Below, one piece after another: positions 1 to 12,385 of a stretch of DNA of 64,000 nucleotides (the stretch's first letter is position 1; each line of letters begins with the position of its first letter). The DNA lies in assembly GCA_949825045.1 (NCBI GenBank), contig OX463818.1, positions 35,914,906 to 35,978,905 of the forward strand. The letters are read 5' to 3'. The stretch comes from Argyresthia goedartella. Its lineage: Eukaryota; Arthropoda; Insecta; Lepidoptera; Argyresthiidae. The notes beneath the pieces were generated by a model. That model saw nothing but the letters and a program-made list of their open reading frames with translations, searched no databases and was not told where the DNA came from. The position numbers and the translations under genes are program-made.

Positions 1-361
1 GCCTTTCTCCCTGAAGAGGGGTAGACAGAGAATAAAGACCTCCATCATAAACTGTTATATAGTACCAACAACTTGTACCCTTATCTTAGCAAATAAAATA
101 AAACTTATTGAATTAAATTAAAAATAACGTCATAGAGTTTGAAAGGCGAGTATCGCACCCTATTAGGATTTGTAATTAATTTGATGTCTATGTCATTATT
201 ATAACGTTTTGACTATACCTAACATTCAAAAGCATTTGTTTTCTAAATTAATTGAATTACAGGTGTGTTTATGACAAAAATGACATAGTTTATCAGCATT
301 TCGAGGAGCTTTTCACATTGGAGATTTATAGAATGGATTAAAGCAACTAGAATGTGGAGAC

Positions 362-540
362 CTGCATGTTCTAACGGTGATGGAAAACATCGCGAGGAAT
401 CATCCACATCTCCATAGTTGCGGCGATGAGCTAGCCCCTATCACTACCACGCAAAACGGACGAATGAATATATGACTTAACGTGGGAGCAACTGTGCCTC
501 TGCCATGTCGTATGGGAAATGGCGTGACGCTGTCTGAGTT
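362..540 (+). repeat. Dispersed repeat family A, copy 1
   Basis: This block contains words that recur elsewhere in the window: a gatggaaaacatcg start, an agctagcccc core, and a gcaactgtgcctctgcc/ggcgtgacgct end. Related copies lie at 3765-3965 and 4050-4160 (reverse), 6600-6790 (forward) and 8521-8705 (reverse). No coding capacity is visible. It is a short non-autonomous interspersed repeat whose superfamily I cannot assign. Confidence 0.6.
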
Positions 541-1310
541 AACTTAGTATGTGAACGGTGAAAGTAAAGTAATAGATAATAGGATGCGAATAGGAGCGAT
601 ACAACTGATCACATCACAACAACTAGCTACGAGGCAAGGTTAAAGATATGTACATATGAATGAGTTTATGCATCCACGTTATAATAATTCTAACCTGGAT
701 CACTTATTAGTCGCTAGGGGATTTGTTCTGGGATAAAGTCGTTCATAAGTGGGTATGTTATATTTTTCAGATTTTTTAAGCATTCCAGTTCGTACTGACC
801 ACTTAACTAAAGCAAAAGTCTTATCGTCATTTCAAAAACTGATACAATATCCATGTGCCTATTCGCGTATTACATTTGAAAATAACCATGCAAGCTGCGG
901 CACGCAGATCGTGTTGTGAAACATAAATTAAATGTTATCCCCCCGGCGGAATCAGCGAAAATTTTATTCCGCCCTCGTTTTATGTATAACCGTAAAGACT
1001 GCAGGGTGCCTTCCGTCAAACAGATCGAGAACAAATGTATGTACCAGGAGTCCATATCAATTAACAGGTCCCATTACCGAATCCTTCTCGCGTTACCGAC
1101 AACAAGACCAATCAATTAGCGTCAGCGAGTCAGAACACTGAGAATACGTGACGCAACGAATTATAAGTAAGCCCAATGAAACCGATACAGCCTCCCAATA
1201 GACTTACTCAGATTTCACAAAACAAATAAATTATAAACCACTGCTCAAACATAAACACCACTGCTGTGGAAAACTGTTGTTTTACGGTTCTGAAATCCTT
1301 ATAGCGGAGA

Positions 1311-1421
1311 GCATGGTCGGCGAGCGGCGCGGCGACTGGGCGGGCGGTGCGCTCGCTAGGGCGGCCGACCGAGCACTGGGGCGGACGCCCGGGCAGCCCC
1401 CCGCCCCGTACCCCTCGGAAA
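1311..1421. other. Isolated GC-rich, CpG-dense block
   Basis: About 110 bp of very GC-rich sequence sits in AT-rich surroundings. It contains many CG dinucleotides and a self-complementary pair (ggtcggc near 1317 against gccgacc near 1365). No open reading frame of note crosses it. It could be a relic of a promoter, exon or transposon. No function is assigned. Confidence 0.5.
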
Positions 1422-2035
1422 CTCTCAATTATTTTATTGGCTAAGCTAATGAGTCGTGAGAGACTTCTGATATTCGTGTATTACGAGTAAATAAGTATTT
1501 ATGTATTGGACGTTCATTAGATAAGATTAGATCGTGGCCCGTATGCCAAATGAAGCGTGAAGTCTCTTGCGAGCTCCAACAGTTCCTGGAAAGCATTTTC
1601 TCATTATAACTGTTTTATCTGCGGTTGTTTTCCTTTGTAGGCGCCGTGATGCTCGATCATTGCTATCGGTATCACGATGTGGGGCGCAGTTCTCTCGCGG
1701 CAATGGTTCGTGTCGTGAGAGGTATGATGTGGTGCGTTAGGTAATAAGGCTATGCACCAACCACCAACATTCTCAGAACTCAGCTATCGGCAGTAACGAT
1801 TCTGCTGACGAACCATCAATTTTGATGCTGATTCAATGCAACTACAGCGACCCGCCCGGCCCCGCACACGAACATCGTCACTGTGCATCCAGTATGTAAA
1901 CACACAGCGGCCTCACAGTAGGATACCCTTTATCGTAACGTGTAACAGTGACATCACTTCACGTCATCGCACAGTGGAAGGCATGACTACGCACACATAC
2001 AGTTCATGTTAGACAAGTTGAGCCAAAGCAATAAC

Positions 2036-2452
2036 AAAACCGGTCAAGTGCGAGTCTAAATCACGCACGAAGGGTTCCGTACCACCGTTCAATGGAAGCG
2101 ATGGTGTGGAGTGAATAATTTGGATTTTACACTGCAAAATATTGTTTACAAAGTTATTGGTGCGGTTACTTTCACACTCCATGTACGTAACCAGGTGCAT
2201 CCATAAGTTTGTATGTGGTATTGAAAGAATTGTTGTATGGGAGCCCCCTTAAATATTTTTTTATCCTGTTTTTTAGTATTTGTTGTTATAGCGGCAACAG
2301 AAATACATAATCTGTGAAAATTTTAACTCTCTAGCTAGCTAGGTTCTTGAGATACAGCCTGGTAACAGACGGACGGACGGACGGACGGACGGACAGCGGA
2401 GTCTTAGTAATAGGGTCCCGTTTGTAACCCTTCGGGTACGGAACCCTAAAAA
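2036..2452 (+). repeat. Dispersed repeat family B, copy 1 (GGAC microsatellite)
   Basis: The copy starts around ccggtcaagtgcgagtc, has gggttccgtacc near the left end and its complement ggtacggaaccc at the right end, and contains a (GGAC)n tract at about 2367-2395. A second near-identical copy lies at 5261-5698, with partial copies at 25895-26065 and 31045-31160. The complementary ends suggest a non-autonomous DNA-type element, but target duplications were not identified. Confidence 0.75.
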
Positions 2453-2454
2453 TG

Positions 2455-3240
2455 GCGGATCTGATCTGAAGTTTCCATATTAGGTCCTTTCTTATTCCTA
2501 GTATATATTAACGATCTGCCTTTTAAAGTGGGGAAATTGACTGATATACCTCCCGTTTCTGAAAGAGTGGACTAATGTAACAGGCGATTATTTGAAGATT
2601 AATTCAAAACAACGGCATGTGATTGGCTGAAAGTAGATTAACAGAGTTTGTCAAGCAGTCACAGCTAATATTCCTTTCGGAGGCCGGGCATTAGAATAGG
2701 ATGCTGATGATACTTCACTGGTCGCTGGTAAAATTCAACGTATGAAATTCTCACTTCCAAATATCAGGCAAGTTGAGACCAGTTTAGTGTTAGAAACCAG
2801 CACCTTAGAATTAGTAAATGATACGAAGTTCCTTGTAATAACTATTGATAGCAAATTGCAGTGGGGACCCCACATAGTTAGCTAGTCATTTTTTTTTCGA
2901 AAATATAATGTACGTGCGCAGGAACCTTTCAACATTTTCCAAAATAAGCGATTGCTGTAATGTTAACCTAACAAATAATCACAGACTAGTTGCGCTCCGG
3001 TTTAGACTCGCGAACCTTAGCAATTGTTCCAAGGATCAGTACATTCTCTCCTACAACAAGATACCTCTAGAGATTTGGATATTGCTATATGAGCAATTTA
3101 AAACCACGTGAAAACGACTTTGTCTAAAAATTACAATATTCATGATCACCTACCTAGATGACAAGAGTGCATGCATCTAACTCAACACAGAACTGGCTGT
3201 TAATAATTTTGTAATTATTTATACTTATAAATATTCGATG
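2455..3240 (+). pseudogene. 5'-truncated LINE reverse transcriptase relic
   Basis: Broken reading frames on the plus strand match the 3' half of a jockey-type LINE. The frame near 2480 encodes the RT stretch GPFLFLVYINDLPF. It is followed by stop-riddled sequence and then by the C-terminal piece at 2908-3111, which contains NNHRLVALRFR and YNKIPLEIW. The same family is present on the minus strand at 22870-24230. The 3' tail near 3190-3240 is AT-rich. The copy is dead, with several stops and frameshifts. It begins immediately after repeat family B, so the junction may be an insertion boundary. Confidence 0.75.
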
Positions 3241-4752
3241 TTACAGAATTTTAACAAGCAAGGTGGCGTTTGGAAACAGTAAAGAAATCTTACACAATCA
3301 TTGTAATATCTGCCGATAAAAATTGTTAGAAATTTAGTCCCCGCGTATTTAATTAATTCGTTCTTTGATTCACTTCATTGCCCATGTCAAATAATGAACG
3401 AAACGAAATGTCAAACTAACTGTCTCATTTTGCTAATTCGTCGGATTAAGGGTTATGGGAGATTTTGTTATTTCTAAGCAGAATTTAGATCTCTTTTTAT
3501 TTAAATCTGGTGTATTTGTGTTTAAACTAGTGTCGACAACTACATGTGGTGCTGCAAGAATCACCTACAGCGAGGGATTCTTTCGGAATATCGTGAAATG
3601 TAATCGATAGATCTCTATTTACTAAAAATACATGTATAAAAATACACGGTTTATGCAAAAACATCATTATGCGAGTGACGTCATCAGGAAATATCTTCGG
3701 GATCGCAATATCTGGTAGACTAGGACGATGATATACAATAAACGACAGATTGTTAAATGATGTTGAGTGTGTTGCAACGATGGGCTAGCCCACTATCGCG
3801 CAATACGTGAAGGCCGCGTGGCGCCCAATAACGGTCACGCCGTTTCTCTTATGGGGTGGCAGAGGCACAGTTGTACCTTCACCCAGTTAGACTATACTCC
3901 ATTTCGCTGACAGGCGGTTAGCCCATCGTTGCAATGCATCGAATGAATATATGAAGGTTTCCACACGAAGGAAATATATGACTACTTTCACATTTCCACA
4001 AACGACCGATTGATAAATGACCTTGATAATATGTTAGATATTAAACAGAAATCACAGAGTCACGCTATTTCCCATACGCGTTGGCAGAGACACAGTGCCC
4101 ACGTTCAGCCAGCTATCAAATACCTCCCTTTTTTGCTGATAGGGCATCGTCCTGCCCTATGTTGTATAGTATATTCATTTTGTTAGCGTCACCTCTGATC
4201 GTCCCGCCCTGTCACGCGCAATAAGCTTTACATTCACGTAGGAGGTGTCTCAGACGAACAGCCCTTATCTGTTTACAGCATGTCGGTACGAGCTCAGCTG
4301 TTCGTCTCCCAGAAGCACCCTCGAGCAAAATAAATAGGTCTCTAATCCATTTATCGTGAGGTGTTGCGGAGGGACCAACATTTAATTGTCGCTCTAATTT
4401 ATTTATCAACTCTGCCCGCCCCCCGATGTGAGCAGATTGAAGGCGGCATTCGAATTAATTATATTCTGACACCTTAATTTAGATTTGTCACTAAACTGTG
4501 ATACCCTAATTATTCTTTCTGTTCCTGTGAAATATGTTTCAAATCAATTCATTCAAATCATCAAATTAATCAAAACGGTTAGTAAATATTGATCACCAAA
4601 TTATTGTAAATATGCCTCCTAAATAATAGTTAAATCTCTTTTTTCTATTGCCCGAATAAAAGTTTGTCCTCAAATAGTAGATCAATCATCAAAATAATTG
4701 ATGACAGATTACAGATTACATCTGTCATCAAATCAATAGATTGGATATGTCA
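3241..4752. other. Gene-free region with repeat family A fragments
   Basis: No supported gene. Reverse-oriented family A fragments occur at about 3765-3965 and 4050-4160. The rest is AT-rich sequence without recognised features, apart from short imperfect palindromes built on gatgacag/ctgtcatc near 4700-4735 that lead into the MITE. Confidence 0.5.
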
Positions 4753-5130
4753 GCGTAAGATTTTCAAAACCGTTAGTTGATAAATTAACGTTTTTTTTCT
4801 CGTAAGTTAGTCAACTATCGACAGATAGTAAACTGTAGCGTACTGTTTACTATATGACGCGTTAGTTGATAAACTAACGGTTAAAACCGTTAAATAGTAG
4901 TTGGTTTAAACTTGAATTGCAAACGAAATACCAGGGCAAACATTGCGGTAGCTTAGGTGAAGACTAGAGAGGGAGAGCGCAGCGAAGCCCCCGAATAGCC
5001 TTCGTGTTAGATTGACATGTAAGAACAAAAGAAACGTAAATTCTAAACCCCGTCGGTCTGGTTTATTATACGTCGATATTCGATCAACTAACGTGTTAGT
5101 TTATCAACTAACGGTTTTGACTATCTTACG
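4753..5130. mobile_element. Foldback MITE with about 38-bp inverted ends
   Basis: The left end (4753-4790, with the core aaaccgttagttgataaa) is matched in reverse complement by the right end (5092-5130, with the core tttatcaactaacggttt). A further internal copy of the same motif lies near 4860-4890. The element is non-coding. The flanks on both sides contain ctgtcat/gtgacag words, so a larger or nested palindrome is possible. The superfamily is unresolved because a clean target duplication is not visible. Confidence 0.65.
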
Positions 5131-5260
5131 GTGACAGATACAAAATAGTAAATCTGTCACCATAATGATAGAATTGCATATTAAATATCAGGGCGAAGTG
5201 TTGGGTCATGTTTGCTCACCCCTGTAGGCTTCGGGTTAGCTTGACATGAAGTATTAAAAA

Positions 5261-5698
5261 AACCGGTCAAGTGCGAGTCTAAATCGCGCACGAAGGGTTC
5301 CGTACCACCGTTCAATGGAAGCGATGGTGTGGAGTTAATAGTTTGGATTTTACACAGCAAAATATTGTTTACAAAGTTATTGGTGCGGTTACTTTCACAC
5401 TCCATGTACGTAACCAGGTGCATCCATAAGTTTGTATGTGGTATTGAAAGAATTGTTGTATGGGAGCCCCCTTATAAATATTTCTTTTATCATGTTTTTT
5501 AGTATTTGTTGTTACAGCGGCAACATAAATACATAATCTGTGAAAATTTCAACTCTCTAGCTAGCTAGGTTCTTGAGATACAGCCTGGTGACAGAGGGAC
5601 GGACGTACGGACGGACGGACGGACGGACGGACGGACGGACAGCGGAGTCTTAGTAATAGGGTCCCGTTTGGAACCCTTCGGGTACGGAACCCTAAAAA
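5261..5698 (+). repeat. Dispersed repeat family B, copy 2
   Basis: This is a near-identical copy of the element at 2036-2452, with the same left end, the same internal words and the same cggaaccctaaaaa right end. Its (GGAC)n tract at about 5597-5640 is longer than that of copy 1. It carries no coding capacity. Confidence 0.75.
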
Positions 5699-8368
5699 CT
5701 CTCAAGTGGTGACCAGTCCGTAATTGTTGGTCGTAATCAATATTTTTTCTCGGTGATTTTTGACAATTCCAATTTTATATTATTTATTGATACAATTTAG
5801 GTGACAGATCTACTATTAGAGAAACCAAGATGATTTATTAAGTAATCAAAAAGGCATTTATTGGGTGATCAATAAAATCATACCCATAATTAATTATCTA
5901 TATCAAGGTGAAAGTACAGAGTTTACAGGTTAAGGTTTTAGTAATTATTTGGTGGAAGTACTATAATTACAACAGCTAACCGCTAGTCCCAAAGCCATGA
6001 TGAACATAGATCAGACATTTCTAGGCTGTACTACTGTACATAGACTGTAAGTCAATGACACAATAATCAGTATAGGTAGATACTAAACTAGCATCACGTG
6101 TCGTACGTAATAGTAAAAAAACTCCGGGAATTTATTTTCCCTTCGTCTCCCAATGGCCAATGAAAGATCTGCCTGGCATAACATCCTTACGTAATGAATG
6201 GACTGTCCCTAAGTGTACAAAATCATAAAGTAAAATTAGTCGGGTATGTACAGAAGCATTTATATCAGAATCTCAACCATGCCCTTCGATGTATCGTCTC
6301 ATTCTTATTCAGCCGGCACGCTGACCTGCTTCAAGTACAGGCCACGACAAGTCTCATTGGCTCCGAGCGAGCTGGGACCTCCCCTTCTTGCATAGGGTAA
6401 GGTGGAGTGAGAGAGAGAGAGAGTTGACGGCACGCTCATAGCCAAAGAAACTTGGCGTGTAATGTATAGAGATGAGACGCGGGACGGGGACGGGGACGGT
6501 ATGAGACGGGACGAGACGGGACGACGCAAAGTTTTAGAATGTAGAGGCCATCAAAGCTACGTGTGCCGGAGATGGGGGTTTGAACCCTGTGATGACCATG
6601 TGCCAATGAGATGAGTAATTTATCTTAGTAGTACAACGGACGTATAACGGTGATGGAAAGAAAACATCGTGATGTAACCTTTAATCTCCAAAGCTGCGAA
6701 GGCTAGCCCCCAGTCACGCAAAATGGATATAAAACTGGCTGAACGCGGGAGCAACTGTGTGTCCACCCGAATGGGAAAAGACGTGACGCTATGTTATTGT
6801 TGTTAGGGGAACCATTCTGAACAACTTTTGCAGTGAGATTCCAATACAATATATGAAGCTCATGTTAGGAAGGTCAAAACATTGACTTGAATTTTATTAA
6901 GCAGGGAAGAGTCGAAGGGCAATGCCGAGGAGACGGTGTGCCATGTGCTGGATTGACCTAATAAAGTCACTGACAAGTGCCACTTTGAGAGACTGGAAGT
7001 CCCGCGGAGGAATATTGTGCCACGTGCACAACACATGATTGGCCACGAGCACGGCTGCTCTGACTTGAACAAACTTCCAGAAGAAAGAGCAGTAATAGTC
7101 CGTCTTGACGTTTAAGACTTGCCTTACTCCTCAGTTGAAGTACATTTTTTTTAGGAAGTTATACCGGCAATACGACTATCATACATAACATACGCTTAGT
7201 AAACTTCCTAAATAAACATAGTTCACTTTAGTTCCTATTATTCTAGTAATTGTTCTGAATAATTTATGATGAGTTTGCCCAATCCGAGAGAATGGATGAA
7301 TTCAAACAGAACTGAAATAATTTCGATATTGACTTATGTAGATTTGGCATCAATTTATGCACTAGCGAGGCGCGGCTCACCTTAAGAGTGCTATTATTGA
7401 AAACAGCTTGTATTCAAGTTTTGAGGCGTTTTACGAACACTTGAGTCCCCCTTAAGATAAAAAGACAGTCAAACAGTAATGATGGCTCAACGCTGACGAT
7501 CAACACAAAATATGTATGGAATGTGAGAGTTTAAACACGCTTTATCCTCTTATATTGGGATGACATTCAAGTTACACTTTACTTGAACAGCAGTTTGTGC
7601 ATTTGGTCAAAAGGTTATTCTTGCAATCAAGCTTTGCTAAAGAGATAGCTGTGTTTGCCAAATTGATTATGTGTTAGTGGCCAATACAAACAAAAATAAA
7701 CTGAGGTTGTTGGAATATACAAATAAATCCATCTCGTTCCAATATAGTATTCTATCTTTTTCTAACTCGTTAATATTAGTTTTTATATTGGCGCATGCGA
7801 CAAACCACTTTGCTTTTTCGAGTCGCTTTTACTGTGCTAGCTACGCGTGATCGATACAAACCTCTCCTGATATATAACGATGAATAAATAAAATATTATT
7901 TGCATTGTTAAACTCTGCTTTTTACTGGAATCCTTATATCCTAACAGAGGTGTCCTCAATCGACATAAGGCATTCACATTCGCGAAATTAATTAACCTTA
8001 TGAATACGTACAAACGATCTTCTTTTCGTAGTCCTTTGATATCTTCAGAAAATTCCTAGGCCTTTTGACTAATGGCAATTGCGATATCTACCCTTTAAAT
8101 AAATAACAGGATCGTATCTTTTCATTAATTTTGCGGAATCGGCTTCAAAAGATCTCAATTACTTCTCAATTATGTAATGCTGATTCATGTTATAGCGAAG
8201 CGATTTACGGTTTAAACCCCAGACGAAAAAAGAGACGAAGAGAGTCTTCAGTTTGAACCGTCTGTCTGTGTGTATGTCTTTCCGTGGCACCCTAGCGGTC
8301 AAACGGGTGGACGGATTTTAGTGGGTTTTTTTTTGGAAGTGGTAGTAGACTTCACTGCGATGGGTTTT

Positions 8369-8422
8369 AGACATACTTCATTAAAATAAATTCAATTTAA
8401 AAATAAAATAAGTTCGAAAGTT
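8369..8422 (+). repeat. 54-bp direct repeat, copy 1
   Basis: This AT-rich 54-bp block, starting agacatacttcattaaaa, is repeated exactly at 9346-9399, about 1 kb downstream. The flanks differ. It may mark the 3' end of a dispersed element family. Confidence 0.7.
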
Positions 8423-9345
8423 ATCAGCCTAACAAGGAAACAAGTGAACCAAATTTTATACTTTTAAGGTTTTATTAATGTATCATAGGCGTTTTTTTTT
8501 ATTTATAACACATTAACATTAACATAGCGTCACGACTTTTCCCATATGGTGTGGCAGAGGCACAATTGTGCCCACTTGGAGCAGGTTATTCAATACTCCA
8601 TTTTGTGTGACAGGGGGCTAGCCCATCTCCGCAGTTATGGAGTAATGAAGGTTTCCTCACGATGTTTTTCCATCACCGTTAGAAAGTCCGTATACTTAAG
8701 ATAAATTAAGTATCTCATTTAATCCATCCGCCCATCAGTGGGGCGATGAATGGCTGATGTTATGCTTCTAAGCTCATCGTTTCGATGAAACGAGACATCG
8801 GCAAGTCGTTTTTCTTTTTTTTAATTTTTACATCGGTAAAACAACAACAACTGAACAATCCATCAAAGGTGTTCGGTAAAAAGAAAATCGATCAAATAAA
8901 TGACTTTCGAAGTTATATAGGGAACCGTATATTACAGTAGGTATGTACTAACTGTCTCGTACCTACGACGGTCAGTTTAGGTTCCCAACCAAAACCACAT
9001 CACCAAGGCAACCATTTACATTCCAATACACTATAAAAGGGCTTCATTTTACCTAATAACAGGACTTGTTTCACGTTACTGATCAGTTTAGGATCCGAAA
9101 CTGAACCGCCATTTAGGTTGTAGTAACCCCCTGAGCGCTCCGGCAGATAGTGATACATTAAATATGTACTTACCTTATATCTAGTAGGTATTTGAGGATC
9201 GGTAGAGATGATGCTACTATTGACAAACGGCCCACGGAAATGTTGAAAAGAGAACTTACCTGAAAATATACAAAAAGTATTATAAATATGACTTCGCAAA
9301 AGGTTTGCCTACTTCAACTCAAATTGGTTGCGAATTATAAAAGAC

Positions 9346-9399
9346 AGACATACTTCATTAAAATAAATTCAATTTAAAAATAAAATAAGTTCGAAAGTT
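9346..9399 (+). repeat. 54-bp direct repeat, copy 2
   Basis: Identical to 8369-8422. The similarity stops abruptly on both sides. Confidence 0.7.
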
Positions 9400-10048
9400 C
9401 TGGTTAGTTTCTTATCTTAGAATATTTCTTATCCTTATAAGTTTTAAGCGCCAACGCAGAGACACGTGGCACTATGCCAGCTTTGTTGTATTGTACCAGG
9501 GACATTGTGCACACCAACAAGTGGGGCAATATGTTAACGTCTACTTAAAAACTTACTGATATTATTTATTTATTTCCGCATTCAAACGGTTTATATAACA
9601 AAAGTAAACTTAAAAGTTTCTTGTCTTTTTATTTTAAACGCCTCGAGTTAATTCATTCGCCGAACAAAGAAACTGGAACGCGAAAAGGATCTGTGAAGTT
9701 GTGTCGGAGACTCTGAATAATAATAATTTATTAGTGAACCAAAGATAATTCTGGACTGAAGTTTTTGAAGACTTGGAACATTTAAGTAATTAAATGAACG
9801 GGTCCATGAAGCGAGCTTAGAAGTTACTTTTGAAGAGCGCGGTCGTTGAACTGTTATTGTCTTTTGATTTATGTGATGACTTTGAGTATCCGGGTCCAGT
9901 GTCCAATGTCGTGCTCTTTCTTTTTGTTTCTATATTAATACAGGCGATTTAAATAATCTTTGTTTGCATCATCAATTAAAAAAAATAAAAGTTGAATTTG
10001 TAATATACGATTGTTATTATTATTATTGTATTCACCAATACTGTAATA

Positions 10049-10487
10049 CCGGGTGTCCGGAAGGTAGGTGCAATCCTTTAAGGGGGTGATAGCTGACATC
10101 ATTTCGAACATTTTAAGCTTAACATGTATATGGCGATTATCGTTTATTTTTTTTTAATTTATTTTTTTAGTATTTTTTTCAAAAATACTCAAATTTTATA
10201 CATAGTCGGTTCTACCGCGCCAGTTAGAATTAATGTCAAAGGTGTAAAGCTGTTTTTGTATTGTCTAACGTTTATTTAACCAAATAGTATGAATTCTAAG
10301 CATCTGTGTTGACTTTGAGAAAAAATAGAGACATTGATACATGAAAAATAATTGTACAGTTGCAATGTAACACTTTGATTTGAGGTTAAATAAAATAAAA
10401 TAAAATACTTTTCATCGTTCAAACCTTTTTAAAAACACGTCTGGTTTCTGCTCTTTATTTTAAGCTATTGTTCATGCAGGTGACTGG
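10049..10487 (+). repeat. Left terminal inverted repeat of the DD41D element
   Basis: About 439 bp, complementary to 11945-12383. The match runs from the outer gggtgtccggaaggtagg words through to the tgttcatgcaggt...ctgg inner end. Typical mariner TIRs are about 30 bp, so these are exceptionally long. Confidence 0.88.
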
Positions 10488-10767
10488 CCAATTCTCAGAA
10501 TTACTGAAATATCGGGCTGCTTTGTTACCAGAGCTGGCATCGTAGGTTACGATTCGTAACCGGAATCTGCCCTTTGTCTATCTCTCTTTATCAGCTTTAT
10601 CTAGCTAGTTGCTTAGCATCTGCTCTCGTGACTGGTTGTGTGTGGTTTCTACGTTCGTCGTGTTGAGTTATTATTTAATTAAATCACCGTGTCAAGTTGA
10701 GTCCGCTCCGGCGTTGAGTTCCTTCACGTGTTGAATTACATTGGACTTTTATTGAACACTTTGTGAC

Positions 10768-11836
10768 ATGGCGTTTACCAATGCAGAGTACGCCGATATT
10801 GTTTTTATGTACGGACGAGCTGACGGAAACGGTGCTTTGGCGCGCCGCTTGTACCAGGAGCGTTATCCAGATCGGAGAGTACCCAATTTCAGGGTGTTTC
10901 AAAACACCTTTCGTCGGCTTATCGAAAATGGCGTTGGAAACAATCCGGTACGTGGAGTCAACCCTGGTGCTGATGTAGATGTAGAAGAACAAATACTGGC
11001 AGCTTTTGCTGCGGATCCCACTACGAGCGTCAGAAAAGTAGCTGCTGACCTGGGCTTTTCGAGATGGAAGGTGTGGACGACGATGCATAAAGAAGGAAAA
11101 TATCCCTTTCATGGTACTGGAGTACAGGGCTTAGAAGAAGATGACCCCATAAGAAGAGTCCAGTTTTGCCGCTTCTTATTAGATATGGACATAGAAGACC
11201 GTCACTTTTTGAAAAGTATACTGTGGACGGACGAGTCCAAGTTTTCGAGGGAGGGAATCAATAATTTCCACAACCTCCATAAATGGGGTGACAAGGGCGC
11301 AAATCCACACTGGAAAAAACAAAAATCATTCCAGAGAAAATTCTCTGTCAACGTGTGGGCTGGAGTAATCGGTAGAACTCTTATTGGGCCACACTATCTA
11401 CCCGACAAATTGGATGGACCAAAATACTTATCATTCCTACAGAACGACATACCTGGACATACTGGACTTTTAGAAGAAGCTGGACCTAGAGAGGCCATTG
11501 ATTTTCCAACAAGATGGTTGTCCAGCGCATTGGACTCGGAATGTAAGAAACTATTTAAGCGACTGTTTCCCGGAGCGTTGGATCGGCAGAGACGGACCTT
11601 GGCCTTGGCCCCCTCGATCGCCGGACCTTAAACCCATGGATTTTTTCGTCTGGGGCCGGGCCAAAGAACTTGTCTACACGACAGAAATAAGAACAAAGGA
11701 CGAGTTGGTGCAGAGAATCAATGATGCATTTACCACTATGAAGGAAGAGATGATGCTGAAGGTGACCACCACCACCGTAAGGAATAGGGCCCGTGCTTGT
11801 ATTAGAAATGGTGGATCACATTTTGAAAATGAATAA
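10768..11836 (+). pseudogene. DD41D Tc1/mariner-like transposase, one frameshift
   Basis: This encodes a DDE/D transposase that would bind the TIRs and cut and paste the element at TA sites. The ATG at 10768 opens an N-terminal helix-turn-helix region (AEYADIVFMYGRADGNGALA, then a second HTH around SVRKVAADLGFSRWKVW). The catalytic core follows: the first D in ILWTDESKF (frame of 10768-11631) and the second D in FQQDGCPAHW (frame of 11498-11836). The third acidic residue is a D in SPDLKPMDFF, 41 residues after the second. Reading must switch frame near 11495-11505, consistent with loss of one base just before the second catalytic motif. Apart from that break the gene looks full length (about 355 codons) and ends just before the right TIR. 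It is non-functional as it stands but close to intact. Confidence 0.88.
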
Positions 11837-11944
11837 AATTATTTTACCAACAATTGTGTTTTTTTTTAAATATTAAACTTTGAAATCAAAATACTTTCCT
11901 TCGTTCGACGCAGATAAATAATTCGACATAACTCAGCTATTAAA

Positions 11945-12383
11945 CCAGTTACCTGCATGAACAATAGCTTAAAATAAAGAGCAGAAACCAGACGTGTTTT
12001 AAAAAAGGTTTGAACGATGAAAAGTATTTTATTTAATTTTATTTAACCTCAAATCAAAGTATTTAAATCAAACTGTACAATTATTTTTCATGTTTCAATG
12101 TCTCTATTTTTTCTCAAAGTCAACATAGATGCTTAGAATTCATACTATTTGGTTAAATAAACGTTAGACAATACAAAAACAGCTTTACACCTTTGACATT
12201 AATTCTAACTGGCGTGGTAGAACCGGCTATGTATGAGATTTGGGTATTTTTGAAAAAAACACTAAAAAATTAAATAAAAAAAAATTAAACGATTATTGCC
12301 ATATACATGTTAAGCTTAAAATGTTCGAAATGATGTCAGCTATCACCCCCTTAAAGGATTGCACCTACCTTCCGGACACCCTG
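11945..12383 (-). repeat. Right terminal inverted repeat of the DD41D element
   Basis: Complement of 10049-10487, with small substitutions (for example near the outermost base pair and in the A-rich segment). It begins about 110 bp after the transposase stop. Confidence 0.88.
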
Positions 12384-12385
12384 TA

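Larger units (their letters stand above)
1..2034. other. Gene-free region with dispersed repeat
   Basis: I see no convincing coding sequence here. Short open frames near 870-1141 overlap one another on both strands and show no recognisable motif. The stretch holds a copy of a dispersed repeat (362-540) and a GC-rich block (1311-1421), listed separately. Confidence 0.6.
5699..10048. other. Gene-free region
   Basis: No supported gene over about 4.3 kb. It contains family A copies (6600-6790 forward, 8521-8705 reverse), a GA tract at 6407-6423, a run of repeated gggac/gagac units at 6468-6530, and a 54-bp direct duplication (8369-8422 and 9346-9399). Open frames such as 9000-9299 have no recognisable domain. 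Confidence 0.5.
10049..12383 (+). mobile_element. Tc1/mariner-superfamily DNA transposon (DD41D type), complete with TIRs
   Basis: A 2,335-bp element is bounded by TA dinucleotides (10047-10048 and 12384-12385), the expected target duplication of the Tc1/mariner superfamily. The ends read CCGGGTGTCC and, in reverse complement, CAGGGTGTCC. Terminal inverted repeats are unusually long, at about 439 bp each. Between them lies a single transposase gene carrying one frameshift. The TIR pair is highly similar, which suggests a fairly young copy. The spacing of the catalytic residues (41 between the second and third acidic residues) points to the DD41D lineages (rosa/visitor-like). That family name is an inference from spacing only. 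Confidence 0.9.
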
